DNA of 64,000 bases from the NCBI RefSeq assembly GCF_010093535.1, contig NW_022985165.1, positions 1,023,039-1,087,038 on the forward strand, given 5' to 3'. Under the pieces are notes generated by a model, which was given only the letters and a program-made list of their open reading frames with translations, did no database searches and had not been told where the DNA came from. Positions 11,361 through 22,204 of the stretch are shown here, one piece after another. This stretch comes from Lindgomyces ingoldianus. Taxonomy: Eukaryota > Ascomycota > Dothideomycetes > Pleosporales > Lindgomycetaceae. Both the position numbers and the translations under genes were made by a program. Position 1 is the stretch's first letter. The number at the start of each line of letters is the position of its first letter.

Positions 11361-11858
11361 ATGGCTGCCACAAACCTTCCCTCTTCCGCTTCCACTATGT
11401 ACAAAACCCTTCACTCCACCGCCATCGAATTCATCCGCTCCCAAGACCAGGACGTCTCTACCCCCACCTGCATGAACAATGACCGGATCCGCGCAATTCG
11501 CGCTGAATCCGGTTTCCAACACAGCTGGGGACACAACTACCTCGTTTCCACAAAGCCAGGATTATCCAGCGTTCTGGATGTTGATGGATTCATTGCGCAC
11601 CTCAGCACCATGCTTCCCCATCTTGAATCTTGGGATACAGAGATTACAGATATCATGATTGATGAGCTGAGGCTGATGGCTATGGTGAGAGGGAGTTATT
11701 ATATGCGTGCAAAAGGGGCGGAGGTGGTTGTTGAGAATGATTTAATCTGGTTTTTGACGATGAGTGAGGATGGGAAGAAAGTGGCCAAGTCGGTTGAGTT
11801 CATTGATGTGGCGGCGAGTCAGAAGTTAAAAGAGATTATCAAAGGAGTAAAAAAGTAG
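11361..11858 (+). CDS. SnoaL-like (NTF2-fold) small protein
   Basis: About 165 residues from the ATG at 11361 (MAATNLPS). The frame stays open further upstream, but the 5' extension does not look like the family. The pattern (a short N-terminal helix, an alternating hydrophobic core, and ITDIMIDELRLMAMVRGSYYMRAKG then LIWFLTMSEDGKKVAKSVEFID) fits the SnoaL-like/NTF2-fold proteins found in fungal natural-product clusters, some of which are isomerases or cyclases of the AusH/Trt14 type. Catalytic residues cannot be fixed by eye. Its stop lies only 27 nt from the stop of the convergent isocyanide synthase-dioxygenase gene, placing it at the edge of that cluster. A second member of the same fold is at 29436-29909. 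A role in tailoring the cluster product is inference. Confidence 0.65.
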   Translation: MAATNLPSSASTMYKTLHSTAIEFIRSQDQDVSTPTCMNNDRIRAIRAESGFQHSWGHNYLVSTKPGLSSVLDVDGFIAHLSTMLPHLESWDTEITDIMIDELRLMAMVRGSYYMRAKGAEVVVENDLIWFLTMSEDGKKVAKSVEFIDVAASQKLKEIIKGVKK

Positions 11859-11885
11859 AATGTAATTGGAAATACAGAGGCCTAC

Positions 11886-14022
11886 TTAATCAAAATGAAT
11901 CCGCCAGATCTCTCGGTCGCATTCGGATGCATACGCGGTGCGTGTGTGTAACATCGTGACATTGTCATTTACAAGAAGGTCGCCTTTTTCCCACGTAAAC
12001 CGCAAGCAAGTACGATAATCGTAGACCAGATTTCTGGCAACCTCTACAAGCTCCTGATCCTCGTTCTCAATGGTGACGATGTATTTCGAAAACTTAGTCT
12101 TAGTCCAGGGTTCATGCCATCGTATACATGGCGCATTAGTATACGGGTGCCGTATGACGAGAGGAAGACCCGTCTGCTTCGCGCTCCAAAAGCCATCATT
12201 CACCATATGCCAGGTGACTGGCTCCAAGCGCTCAAGAGACCACGGAGGCGCTAAGTAGCGGAAGAAGAGTCGTGAGTTGCAGAAGAGCGTATAACCATCT
12301 CCCTTCGGCGCGGTGGAAATACAGGTGAAGTACTGGTATCCGGGGGGGGCTAGCTGCTTCACCATTTTCCCTGTCTTGGGATCGATTTTGTCAATGAACT
12401 TGAAGATTCCATCGAAATGCATCGGCAGAGCTTCGTTAGAGGTGACGTTGTTGGCCTCCTTGTTTGTCTCTCCCGAGTCCTTTACTTTCATGATGATTCC
12501 AAACGTCCATTCCAAGATCTTACCCAGTTCATGCCCTTTTCGGACGTATAATTCCTCGTCCATAGATTCGCTAAATCCTCGAAGCACAATTGGGGAGAAC
12601 GTGTGAGATAATTGTCGTACTTTGCGCATTGGAATGGCACGAATTGAAGGGGCAGAACTACTGTCATGAACTCCAACGGGGCGAATAATCATACCGCAGG
12701 GGTAAAGGTGCTCGATTTCAATCCCTAAGCCGTCCAACGGCCAATTGAAAAGGTCAGATTTTGCGCGGAAGCAGTGAGGACGTCCATTTTTATAGACAAG
12801 GGTGTGCGAGTCGCGCACATCGCTAGCATGCACCGTACGATAGGATCCGTCTAGTTCGACGGAAACGGACGAGTGCCAAGGGGTGAATCCAAGAGCGCCT
12901 CTTCCTTGAGGGAGAAGTGACATTGAAAGCTTCCCTTTGCCGGTCGAGTCGTGGATGGATAACCGTATGTATTCTTTTCGATTGGCTTCCAAGGCAGCAG
13001 CAAATGCCTTCCAGCGACCCATCATGCTCTTAGCGATCGAACAAATCGCCGAAGCTTTTGCTTCTGGTGAGAGAGATTGAAAATCTTCCCTAAGAGCAAG
13101 GTCTTTGCCAAGAAGCTCGATGTAGCTGCGATGGGTCATGTGGACGTCTTCGTCGGATTTTGTGGCCATGTCGGCTTCGAAGTCGAGGTCCTGATATCGA
13201 TAGGCGAGTTCACGACGAATGCAAGAAGCGTGTGTGACATAATAATCCTTGTTCCATAATCCGGGATGATCGAGTAAATCCCAAAGTCGAATAAACTTGA
13301 GATTGTGCAGGTCGTTCTTTACAGCAATTTGTCGTAGCGCTTCTCCATACTCCCAGACGGTCTCATCAGGAACTCCAAGAAGATCTAGTGATATTAGCAC
13401 ATGGATTTTGCGACCTCTCCATGGAAATAAGCTTACCGTTGTACACAAGCCCATCTGAGCAAATATGAACTTCTGCCCCATGCTCGTAGACAGCCGTAAC
13501 ATTTTTGCAAAGGCTGTCGAGATGAGCGAGTGCAAGCTCTTCTCCGAGGTCAGGCAAGACACCAAGTACCTTGTCCTTTGAGTTCGGTGATTTGAATGGG
13601 AACCCTGGAAGAAGTAGTTTGATAGGTTGTCCTTGTGCAACCTGCTTTGTCACCGTCGGGACGAAAGTGGTCAGGCCACCCCAAGACTCGTCGCTTCTCT
13701 CGAAGTTGAGGCTATAGGTCTCGATTACCCTGAGGATCTTGGTGGTGGTTGCCTCGATCGGTTCTGGTTCATTATTTTGCTCATCTGGAATTGCCAGCGA
13801 GCTGGCTGCCAGTTTCTCGCTCCCCTCTAGATCGGGAATCCCCAAGCTAGAACCGGAGTTCTCTGAGGGGGACTCCGGATCGGAAACAGCAGTAACTTCG
13901 GCAGATGTAATCTGAACGAATCCCGTCTTTGGTGACTTCGAGGCGTCGCCGATTAGAGTGGTCCCTTCGATTGTTTGGTCATGGGCCTGACCAGTTGGGT
14001 CGATAATTTGACTTGGGGACAT
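11886..14022 (-). CDS. isocyanide synthase-dioxygenase fusion (Dit1/PvcA + TauD domains)
   Basis: Two exons, 14022-13437 and 13384-11886, with a 52-nt intron (GTAAGC...CACTAG), give 694 residues. After a disordered Ser/Glu-rich N-terminus, the Dit1/PvcA domain (about 95-400) shows the core motif [10 protein letters not shown], then [29 protein letters not shown] across the splice junction, and YIRLSIHDS...FTPWHSS. This domain converts an amino-acid amine to an isonitrile using ribulose-5-phosphate. The second domain (about 430-694) is a TauD/TfdA Fe(II)/2-oxoglutarate oxygenase: HFD at 518-520 and His675 form the HxD...H iron triad, and the Arg residues of REIWRIHFD are candidates for binding 2-oxoglutarate. 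The same two-domain layout is known in Aspergillus fumigatus isocyanide synthases such as XanB. The gene is divergent from the P450. Tyrosine or tryptophan would be the usual substrate, but specificity cannot be read here. Confidence 0.92.
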
Positions 14023-14644
14023 ATTAGAAACAGAAGAATGAGACGTCAATTAGAAGATCTGGCTGTGGATTGGCTGTAGGTATCTTATGTTGACTGAAAC
14101 GCCCTGAAATGCTGCGAGGATTTTAAGCAAGAGCCGAAAGAAAGGTTGCTGCTTGCATGGCTTGTCCTCATGGTTGAGCCGGGTGGACCGATGGTCAGCA
14201 CATGGTACACCCGTCGCAATGAGAAGCGAGGAGGCCAACATCAGCAGCAAAGGTCAACCTGCAACCTGCATGAACATGTCTTGGCGCATATGCATCTCAC
14301 AGCGAGCGGGACCGTCCATAACATCCCTGTCGGAGAAGGACGGGATGGACCCGAGGTTCGTGGAGATGCGCAAGCAATCCAGGGGTGTTCGTGTTGGGAC
14401 CTGGCGCATGGGTCACACTAGCTAATGAAAGCATACTAGACCGGAATAGTTGTGACACCACCCTTGGAATCGCGTAGCAAACTTTGAAGATTATTCCAAC
14501 ACACCGCCAAGATAACCGTTGGTGGCTTCTACCAATATGACGCCTTCTTATACCCTAAACTGGTCTAAATAAAATTGAGTAAGATCCTGTACTCACAATT
14601 GCGCTAAATCTCTCCCCATCGAACCCTCTTCTGAACATTCGATA
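14023..14644. promoter_or_regulatory. bidirectional promoter of isocyanide synthase-dioxygenase and P450
   Basis: 622 nt between two divergent cluster genes. It contains TGGTCAGCA at about 14191-14200, one base away from the AGTCAGCA element reported for a bZIP regulator of the A. fumigatus xanthocillin cluster. A single near-match in 600 nt could be chance. Confidence 0.4.
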
Positions 14645-16355
14645 ATGTTTTATCTCGTCGTGGCTGTTGTTTTCCTCCTATTCATCATTACTTGGGGCAG
14701 CTACAGAGTTGTGGCTGGTTACGTGGTTCCTCCCGCACATTTTCCAAAAAATGTGCCAACAATTCCATTTTATTACACGCTCCTCCCACTCCTCAAAGAG
14801 GTGGACCAAGAGGGGCTTTGGCACAAATACCTGAAGAAGCCCCTTACCGAACACGGTGCTGTCAAAATATACTTCGGGGGGGCATGGAATGTTCTTATTA
14901 CTCGCCCGACCTACATCGCGCAAGTTTTTAAACAGGACGATGTCTTTCTGAAGGCCGGCAACCATGTCAAGAACCCACATTCAGTCTTGGCTTTATATAC
15001 AGGAGAGAATATCATCAGTTCTATCGGCGAGAATTGGAAAAGATTTTCATACATTGTCAAACCCGGGCTTCAAGCCGACGTGGATACAACCATTATCGTC
15101 AAGAATGCCGAAAAACTAATAAAATTGTTGCTCGATGAGCAGGCACGGAAAGGGGCAGTGATCATGTCGAGTCCCCTTCAACAGTACACGCTGGCAAACC
15201 TTAGCGAAGCTTTACTTGGATCTAGCTTCAACGTAAGTGCCTAATCCATACCCTCAACATATCCGCATTAACCGGATTGAAGACTATTGGAAACCCAGAA
15301 GCCCCTATGACGAAACTCCAAACTGAGATTAAGCCGCATATTTTCAATCCCTTCTACCTTAACTTCCCAATGCTAGATCACTTCAAGATCGCGAGTCGTG
15401 AAGAAGCTCGTCGTTTGGTGAGAAAGTTTAAAGCAGAGCTTGCAAACATTGTTCTTTCAGGCCACCATCACAAACACCCGGAAGGAATGGACTCTAGTCA
15501 TTTGGGTTGCAGGCTGGTTACCGCGTATGAGACTGGAATTTTGTGAGCCCCTCCCACATAAACGAATCTTTTGCAGGAGTTAACCCCTTAGCAGAAACCG
15601 TTACCACTTTGAACAGAATTGCGTCTCTACGTTCCTGGCTGGCCACGAAAATCCTCAAATTCTGCTTCTGTCCATGATGAGAATGCTTGCAGAACACCAG
15701 GTATGCCTACTTTTATCTAAATTCTTTCTCTCAACGCCTGATCCAAACTGGCGATAGGACCTGCAAGTACAACTACGACAAAAAATCCTCGATCTTTCAC
15801 CCGAAGACCAGCTTAGTGCCTCCGCTCTCGCTAATTTGCCCCTTCTAACTTCGGTCATCTACGAAACACTACGCTTGTATCCCCCCATCTCCCAGCTGCT
15901 CAATCGACGCACAACCGAAGATGTTCTTCTTGGTGACAACATTCTCCTCCAAGCTGGCACCTACGTCGGATACAATGGCTACACCACAAACAGAGATAAG
16001 GAATTTTGGGGCCCAGATGCAGAGGAATTTCGCCCATCACGGTGGGGTGAGACAATAGAAGACATCAACTCGTTGTTTCGAAGAGCAAGCAGCAAATCGA
16101 CATTTATTAGCTTTCACGGTGGCAAGAGGACATGTCTCGGCATCAAATTCGCAATGACAGGAGCTCGTCTCTCAATGTCGATGTTTCTGCGGAATTTGGA
16201 ATGGCAACTCGATCCAACTTGGCCTAAGAAAATGACACCGGTGAGCATCTGCACGACCTAGAACTGGAATTTTACTAACATAGAAGCAGGCGGGTCCGCT
16301 GATGCCCAAGATGTTGAGGTTGCAGTTTAAGAAACTGGAGGCCATGGAAAGCTGA
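14645..16355 (+). CDS. cytochrome P450, Dit2/CYP56-like
   Basis: Five exons: 14645-15232, 15283-15542, 15595-15700, 15758-16240 and 16290-16355, all with clean frames and GT-AG introns (TTTACTAACA branch in the last), give 500 residues. An N-terminal membrane anchor (about 2-25) is followed by a Pro-rich hinge containing VPTIPFYYTLLPLLK, a block typical of yeast Dit2 and fungal xanthocillin-cluster P450s. The I-helix motif is AGHEN, the K-helix ExxR is ETLR, and the haem loop is FHGGKRTCLG with the Cys ligand. P450s of this group couple or oxidise the tyrosine-derived formyl/isocyanide intermediate made by the Dit1-type enzyme. The protein is expected on the ER membrane. It is divergently transcribed from the fusion synthase, and its 3' end faces the second synthase. 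The reaction is inferred from the family and neighbours. Confidence 0.9.
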
Positions 16356-17595
16356 GAGATGAAGTTGGCCCACGTGGGTATTTCTTATTTGAGGAAAGGC
16401 CTATTTACTGAATAGAAGGTTTTTGCAATCTATATTTCATTCGTTATATTATGGGATCTGGTGAGACCACATTTCGCCTAATTCTTCGGCCTTCCTCTCC
16501 CACGGCAGGCTACATACAGCCGCTTACACAAAGAGAGGAGGTAGACACCCTAGTATTATTCGTTAGGCCTAGAGACAGCGATGTTCGTTGCATGCCGCGG
16601 AAGGTATTTCGAGACCATTTCTCTCGGACTACCTTAGACATAGTCCGCGCAGACAGATGAAGGTATCCCGAGCCGTGTGTATATGGGGGCCCGAGATCCG
16701 GTCTGAGTGAACGAAACGCTCGACGCCGCCACCATTCTGCGATCAGCTCTGGACTATTCGCGCGTGGCACCCTGGCCCACCAGCTACGTTTCGCTAAATT
16801 ACAGATATGTGGAGTAAAACGGCTCTAGTGTGCTCAATGCAACGTGAGAACACGGGTGTGCCTCATCCCGGCAGCCACGTATTGCCAAGTTCTGGGCTTT
16901 GGAGAGCAAACTTTCCCCAAGTGTCAGTGTTTAGTCGTGACAATCGAATTGGGGCGGTTTACACGCGTGTCGCGGCGCCTATTTCCGGTCATGATAGGAT
17001 GGGTCTTGCACTAGAGTATTTGTGATACCATTGAAGCCCGAGCCCTTGTTCTTCACTTCTAATGTCATCTATGTCATATGGCATATGGATACTATAGGTA
17101 AATTCTGTAAGCTTCATTTGAGTGGCAATGTGCGAATAAGTAGCGATCATCTTAGGGTTTGATGCTGCTCAGCTCCTGTCTGAACCAACCCTTGTTCCCC
17201 TACATCTGGATACGGAAGGCGGATGATGCGAGAACGTTAAATACGAAGGCCGCCAATACCTTCTCTGTTCCCAGTTCTGCCCAGAATATATTGCTTACCA
17301 TGAACACAGGAATCCTATCAAAAACGCTCCCCATGGGAATTCGTATCCTACCCATAGCATAGCCCCACAGAAAGGCAAATTAGATCGAGGGCTAGGCAAT
17401 ATCGTTGCAGTCTTAGTATTAATGAACTTTTTGCCTAATCTGACACGCCGAAGAAAAAAAGAGACCATAGGATTTAACTCCCAATGTCGTGTTGTACCAT
17501 GTAAGCTTACTACCTATCCCAGCTGATGCTTTGATATGCTCAACAATTTTCAAGCAAACGCGAGTCGCTAAATTTGTAAATAGGGTGAACGTCAG
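16356..17595. other. intergenic between convergent P450 and second isocyanide synthase
   Basis: About 1.24 kb carrying only 3' flanks. Short open frames show no domain. No repeat or RNA gene seen. Confidence 0.5.
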
Positions 17596-19407
17596 TTATG
17601 GAACATGCACATCAGCCTTAATGGACCCTTCCCACGAGAAACCATTTCCTGTCAGCATTCGAATAATGCGATGAACGAATCGTATCGAAGAAGCGACAAA
17701 AGGGTAGAACCACCATATGTGGAACGAATGTGTTGTTCGGTTTTTTGAAAGATCATTCGCGGGGACTTCCACAATCTCTGTTGTGCTCTCTGAGATCGTC
17801 TTGTATTCCAAAAGTTCGGTTCGTTTGGAATGGAGTGCGAAGTGGCCCCCCCCTGGCCCATCCACCCATGCACCCTGATATTCTCCATTTGCAATGGCCT
17901 CTCGGGCTATTTCTGCCTTCCCCAGGTAGAGCATCTTGTCTCCGTCCACTTTTATGATGCAATTGTGCCACGGCGTCGGAAGCTGAAACTCATATGCCGG
18001 TACTAGTTCGTGTCGATTATCGACCGAGTCAATGGCACGTACTCGATGAATGGGGAAGAGGCGGATGCCAAATTTTGGTCCTCGATTTGAGTGGGCGTGA
18101 ATGGATAAGCGAATGTAGTTCGGTAGTAGCAATTCCAACAGGTTAGAATATGCCTGGTTCCGTGCTATCATTTCCGCAGCAACAGCACTCGCAATCTTCT
18201 TTTTCTGCTTCGTTGACTTCACGCAAAACTCTGGTGTCGCTAAGTCATCCAGCATAAAGCGAGATTGGCCTCGGTACAACTGCAGGACAGCCGGATCTTG
18301 TGCAGATATCAGCTTGCGCAAGTGGTCTTTGCTAATGCCACAGGCTGCCATCATGACTTTGCGTGAGAGCTCAGCATCTTTGCTACGATTCGTCTCAATT
18401 GGATGGGAGACGTCCATATTTTCAGTCCAATTATGAGAAAAGGGGTGCATAGAGCCGCCGTTCAGCTGAAGCATGTCATTCAGACCTTGAAAACGGATTG
18501 CCTCACGGTCTTCTCTCGAGTCGAACATGCTCTGGTATGCTTGCTTGAGGTTTTCGTCGTATATTGAGACCATGTCGTCATTTACGCCGACTATGTCCAG
18601 TTTTGTCAGCAGTGGGCAAAAAGATAGAGTAGTCTACTTACTACAGTCTGCGAAGACATGACCATCGCTGATGATCCAGAGTGTCGCCCCAGGCGAGTAA
18701 ATAGTTTGTATATCTCGGGTGAATGTGCGAAGCGTCTCGAGAGCAATCCGTTCCGCCATGTCTGGATAACTTCCTCCCACCTTACGAGTATTTGGAGATT
18801 TGCAAGGGAAGGCGGGGAGACCAAACTGTAGCCTTTCATTTCGGAGTATAAAACTCAACACCTGGCGGAAGAAAAGATGTCGACCCTCGACCATCCATTC
18901 GTCCGATGCTGCAGTATTCCGGATTGAATCTTCGAATAATTTGGTAATCCTCTCAGCTAAGTTGTGGGCCTCTATGTCATGCTGGGGTTCTCCGCGTAAT
19001 TCAGGGCAGAGGGAAGTATTTAAGAGGAAAAAGATCTCAATCCACTCACGAAATGCAAGTGCTTGATGCTCGCTCGTAATAGGCTGGCAGCTTATAAGAC
19101 CTACGTAACATTGCTTGCTGGTATGGAATATTTCCCGGATAACATGAGCATGGTCTGTTGGAAACAATTTAGAGGAAGAATTGGCACACCATGTTATATC
19201 CACGTTGGTGGTCTCGACACAGTACTCCCCTGGCAAGGTGCTGGACTTGGTTGTGTTTGCTTTAGCCTGTTTCCGGAGACTGGACCAGGAGTTGGCGATT
19301 TGGACCCGAAAGCGACCTTCGATGCTCAGGAGCTTCTCGTCTTTGTTTCGACAGAACAGTCCTTGGATAGAATGGTAGGTTGACAATCCGATGTTTAAGG
19401 ATGCCAT
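17596..19407 (-). CDS. second isocyanide synthase (Dit1/PvcA family), free-standing
   Basis: Two exons, 19407-18642 and 18590-17596, with a 51-nt intron (GTAAGT...GACATAG, branch GCTGAC), give 586 residues. The Dit1/PvcA domain begins near residue 170. The core motif is LPAFPCKSPNTRKVGG (about 197-212) with YPDMAERIALETL, then the ISDGHVFADCIGV block across the junction, IRLSIHAHS and LPTPWHNC. Compared with the fusion protein, Phe-Phe becomes Phe-Cys and KVLG becomes KVGG. There is a 150-residue N-terminal extension with no family I know, and no dioxygenase domain. The C-terminus ends with an aromatic/hydrophobic stretch (HIWWFYPFVASSIRFVHRII) that may sit on or in a membrane. It probably makes an isonitrile from an amino acid. 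Having two synthases in one cluster suggests a two-isonitrile or mixed product. Confidence 0.88.
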
Positions 19408-20400
19408 TAGGGAATCGAATCAATTACTCAATGCTGGTGTGAAGAGAATGCCAATGACGTTCGACGAAAACTAAGTTACAGAGCTCAGTTTCTCGGCGTA
19501 TGCCCCTCTTTAATAACGAGTGATTGAGGGGAAGACATAAGAGACGGGAGGTTCATGTAGCACTGACCAACATGCTCTGTTCCTTGGGCTGGGGTAATCG
19601 CCTCCCTGTGAAGCTGACCGGACTGTCTCTGAGCACGCTGGAATTGAAAGCCGTCTTAGGGGATCGCCACCACCCAGGAATATGTCTAAGCAAGCTGGAA
19701 AGCATCCTTCAAGAGTATGATGCAAACCTGGAACCGATTACTTCCTCCGGCGTTACCTGAAAGGAAGTCGTCTGAGGGGCGCCAAAAATGCTGATTCTAC
19801 TTCACTTCTTCGTATAAATTTAGTCTCCTAAGCCACTGCTGAAGCGCCCACTGTGTGTCTTGTCGTATTCATCTTGCTGAGGAGTGAATGTAACAGAATA
19901 GACAGTTTTGGAACAAATGGGCCAGTACCCACTAACAAAAAGCAAACATTGCATCGCACATGTCACCTAATGCGGGACAGAACCCTCTAGCAACGAGCTA
20001 ACTATGCCGAATGGACAATAAAACACGAGAACAAGATGTTTGTTCTTGGTTGGGTAGCGACGGAAGGAGGAATGTGCGCATTGCCGATCACGAACTTGCA
20101 TATCACTCATTCCGGTCACTGGCATTCCTGCAGCCGTGCGCCGTGTACTCTGTCCCAACGTTGATCCTTGGAAGGCCCAAGCAGACCACTCGGTGTACGC
20201 ACAATGTGCATGTTCAGTGGAGCGGGCATAAGCTTTGGGATTATCTTTTGCCTTTGCTTATGGCCGAGGTCACGCCTGAGAGTTTTTGGGATCCCTTCTA
20301 TCCTCGGTTGCCTTCTTTTTCTAAGTTTGATAATGTCCCATCTTTGATCCTTGATTTTCTTGCAACTGACTTCGCGGAAATTCTCCCCCCCAACATTATT
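19408..20400. promoter_or_regulatory. shared upstream region of second synthase and exporter
   Basis: About 1 kb between divergent starts. The frame of the exporter's first exon stays open back to 20011, but that extension lacks membrane segments or a recognisable N-terminus, so I treat it as untranslated. Confidence 0.45.
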
Positions 20401-22204
20401 ATGGCCTCTCAGAGGGATGCTGTCGCATCAGACATTTCGCGCGATGGTATCTCGAGTAGCTCTTCAGATCTTGCCATCAAGGAAGCTGCGACAGCCATAG
20501 ATGTCGAAGGCGGTGAGGGTTCTTCTGTCTCGCAGGAGCTAGAGAGTGCTGCTCCGCCCCCGTATACAGCCTTTCCTCGGTCACGGCAACTCTTTATTGT
20601 ATTGATTGCGACTGCCGCTGGCTTCTTTTCCCCAATTTGCGGAGCAGTTTATCTCCCCAGTTTGATCCTCTTTGAGAAAATCTTCCACACAACTAGTAGA
20701 GTCATTAATGCCTCCGTAACTGTTTACTGGGCCATTTTTGGGATTGCTCCACTTTTCGGAGCTGCAGCAAGTGACTACGGAGGAAGAAAGACCATCTACA
20801 TTGTCTCCTTGGCTCTATTCCTCGGGGCGAATGCATTATTGGCAGCACTTCCGCCAAATTTGGGCGCTTTGTTCACACTCAGAGTTTTCCAGGTATGTTT
20901 CAAATCTAGTTCTGAATTTTAGGAGCTACCATTGACAAATTGCATCCAGGCTTTGGGAGCCTCTATGGTCACTTCCGTAGGCGCGGGTACGGTAGCCGAC
21001 GTCACTGAGCCAGCGAAACGAGCCTCTAGGATGGGCATATTTCTTCTAGGGCCGCAATTGGGTCCACTTTTGGGTCCATTGATTGGAGGGCAATTTTCTG
21101 ACGAAAGCCGATGGAGGTGGATTTTCGGGTTTCTCTGTAAGTGACGAGGTAAAAGGGGGCTCGCGAATATTAGAAGGCTTACTGGTCTCGACAGCTGTCG
21201 CTTGCTTCCCGGTCTACGTCCTCATTCTGTTCTTCCTCCCAGAGACGCTGCGATGTCTTGTTGGCAATGGTAGTATCTACGCAGCTAAGAGCTGGATTGT
21301 CAGACCTCGGCTTCGCCAAAAGCCAGTCGTGGAGGATGGCGAATTTCCGAAGCCACCGCGGCCAACGGTCAAAGGTTTTCTAAAAATTCTTCTGTTTGTA
21401 CCAAATGGCATCGTTAGTGTCGCGTCGGCATTCAACTTTGCTGGCCTTTCTTCTATTTACATCGCGTTCCCCCGCGTATGGCAGACGGAATATGGATTTA
21501 GTGGTAGTGAGACTGGTTATGCATATTTGGCCCCAGGTAAGTCACCCAATATTTACTTGGGTTTTTTTTCAACTTACTGAGCTGAAACAGGTATTACCCT
21601 CCTCTTTGCCTCGCTCATCATTGGTCGTTTGTCAGACCTGCAACATCGGCGTTATAAGGCGAAGAACAATGGAGTAGCGCCACCACCTGAGCAACGGCTT
21701 GAAGGGCAAGTCTGGGCCTACCTGATAGCGGCAGCTGGAAAGGCGATGTTTGGGTGGTTTACTGAAAGGCATTACCATCCCAGTGCAGGGTTGGTCGCGA
21801 GTTCCTTGTGTAAGCCATTTCTCGCATGTTTATATACTCTCCCGTCATCATTCTTTGGTTGCGGCACGGATTGCTAACGATATGCTATTCTAGCTGCTGT
21901 GGGAACAGGAATTATCATGGTGCTTAGTACAAGCTACCAAACGGAATGTATGCCAATGGCCGCTGCTTTGCTGGTTGCTTTATCGGGGATGCTTAGGAAT
22001 GTTGGAGCGGCAATATCGGCTGCAATCATCGCTAGCCTGATCGATAGTATGGGATACGGGTGGTTCTTTACTGGTCTTTCGATTCTGGACTTGCTGTGTG
22101 TGGGTGGTCTGCTTTTCATTCGTGTTCGTGGGCACGTATATCGCGCGAAGTTGTCTACGCCTCCAAAATCTGAAGCAGCTGGGATAACTACCGTAGGGAA
22201 GTGA
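20401..22204 (+). CDS. MFS exporter, Dtr1/DHA1-like
   Basis: Five exons: 20401-20892, 20950-21136, 21195-21536, 21591-21809 and 21894-22204, all in frame, give 516 residues. A 60-residue cytoplasmic acidic/Ser-rich N-terminus precedes about twelve hydrophobic segments. MFS motif A is FGAAASDYGGRKT after TM2, and the TM4-TM5 region contains the drug:H+ antiporter-type signature GPQLGPLLGPLIGG. The layout and N-terminal block (LIATAAGFFSPICGAVYLPSL) resemble the DHA1 group that includes yeast Dtr1, which exports bisformyl-dityrosine to the spore wall. It is divergent from the second isocyanide synthase and is the natural exporter for the cluster product. The ATG at 20401 is the first that leaves a sensible N-terminus. 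Family call is strong; the substrate is inferred from neighbours. Confidence 0.87.

Noticed and set aside
20011..20400. 130-codon upstream extension of the exporter frame
   Set aside because: No membrane or domain pattern; the ATG at 20401 gives a normal MFS N-terminus, so the extension is probably leader sequence.
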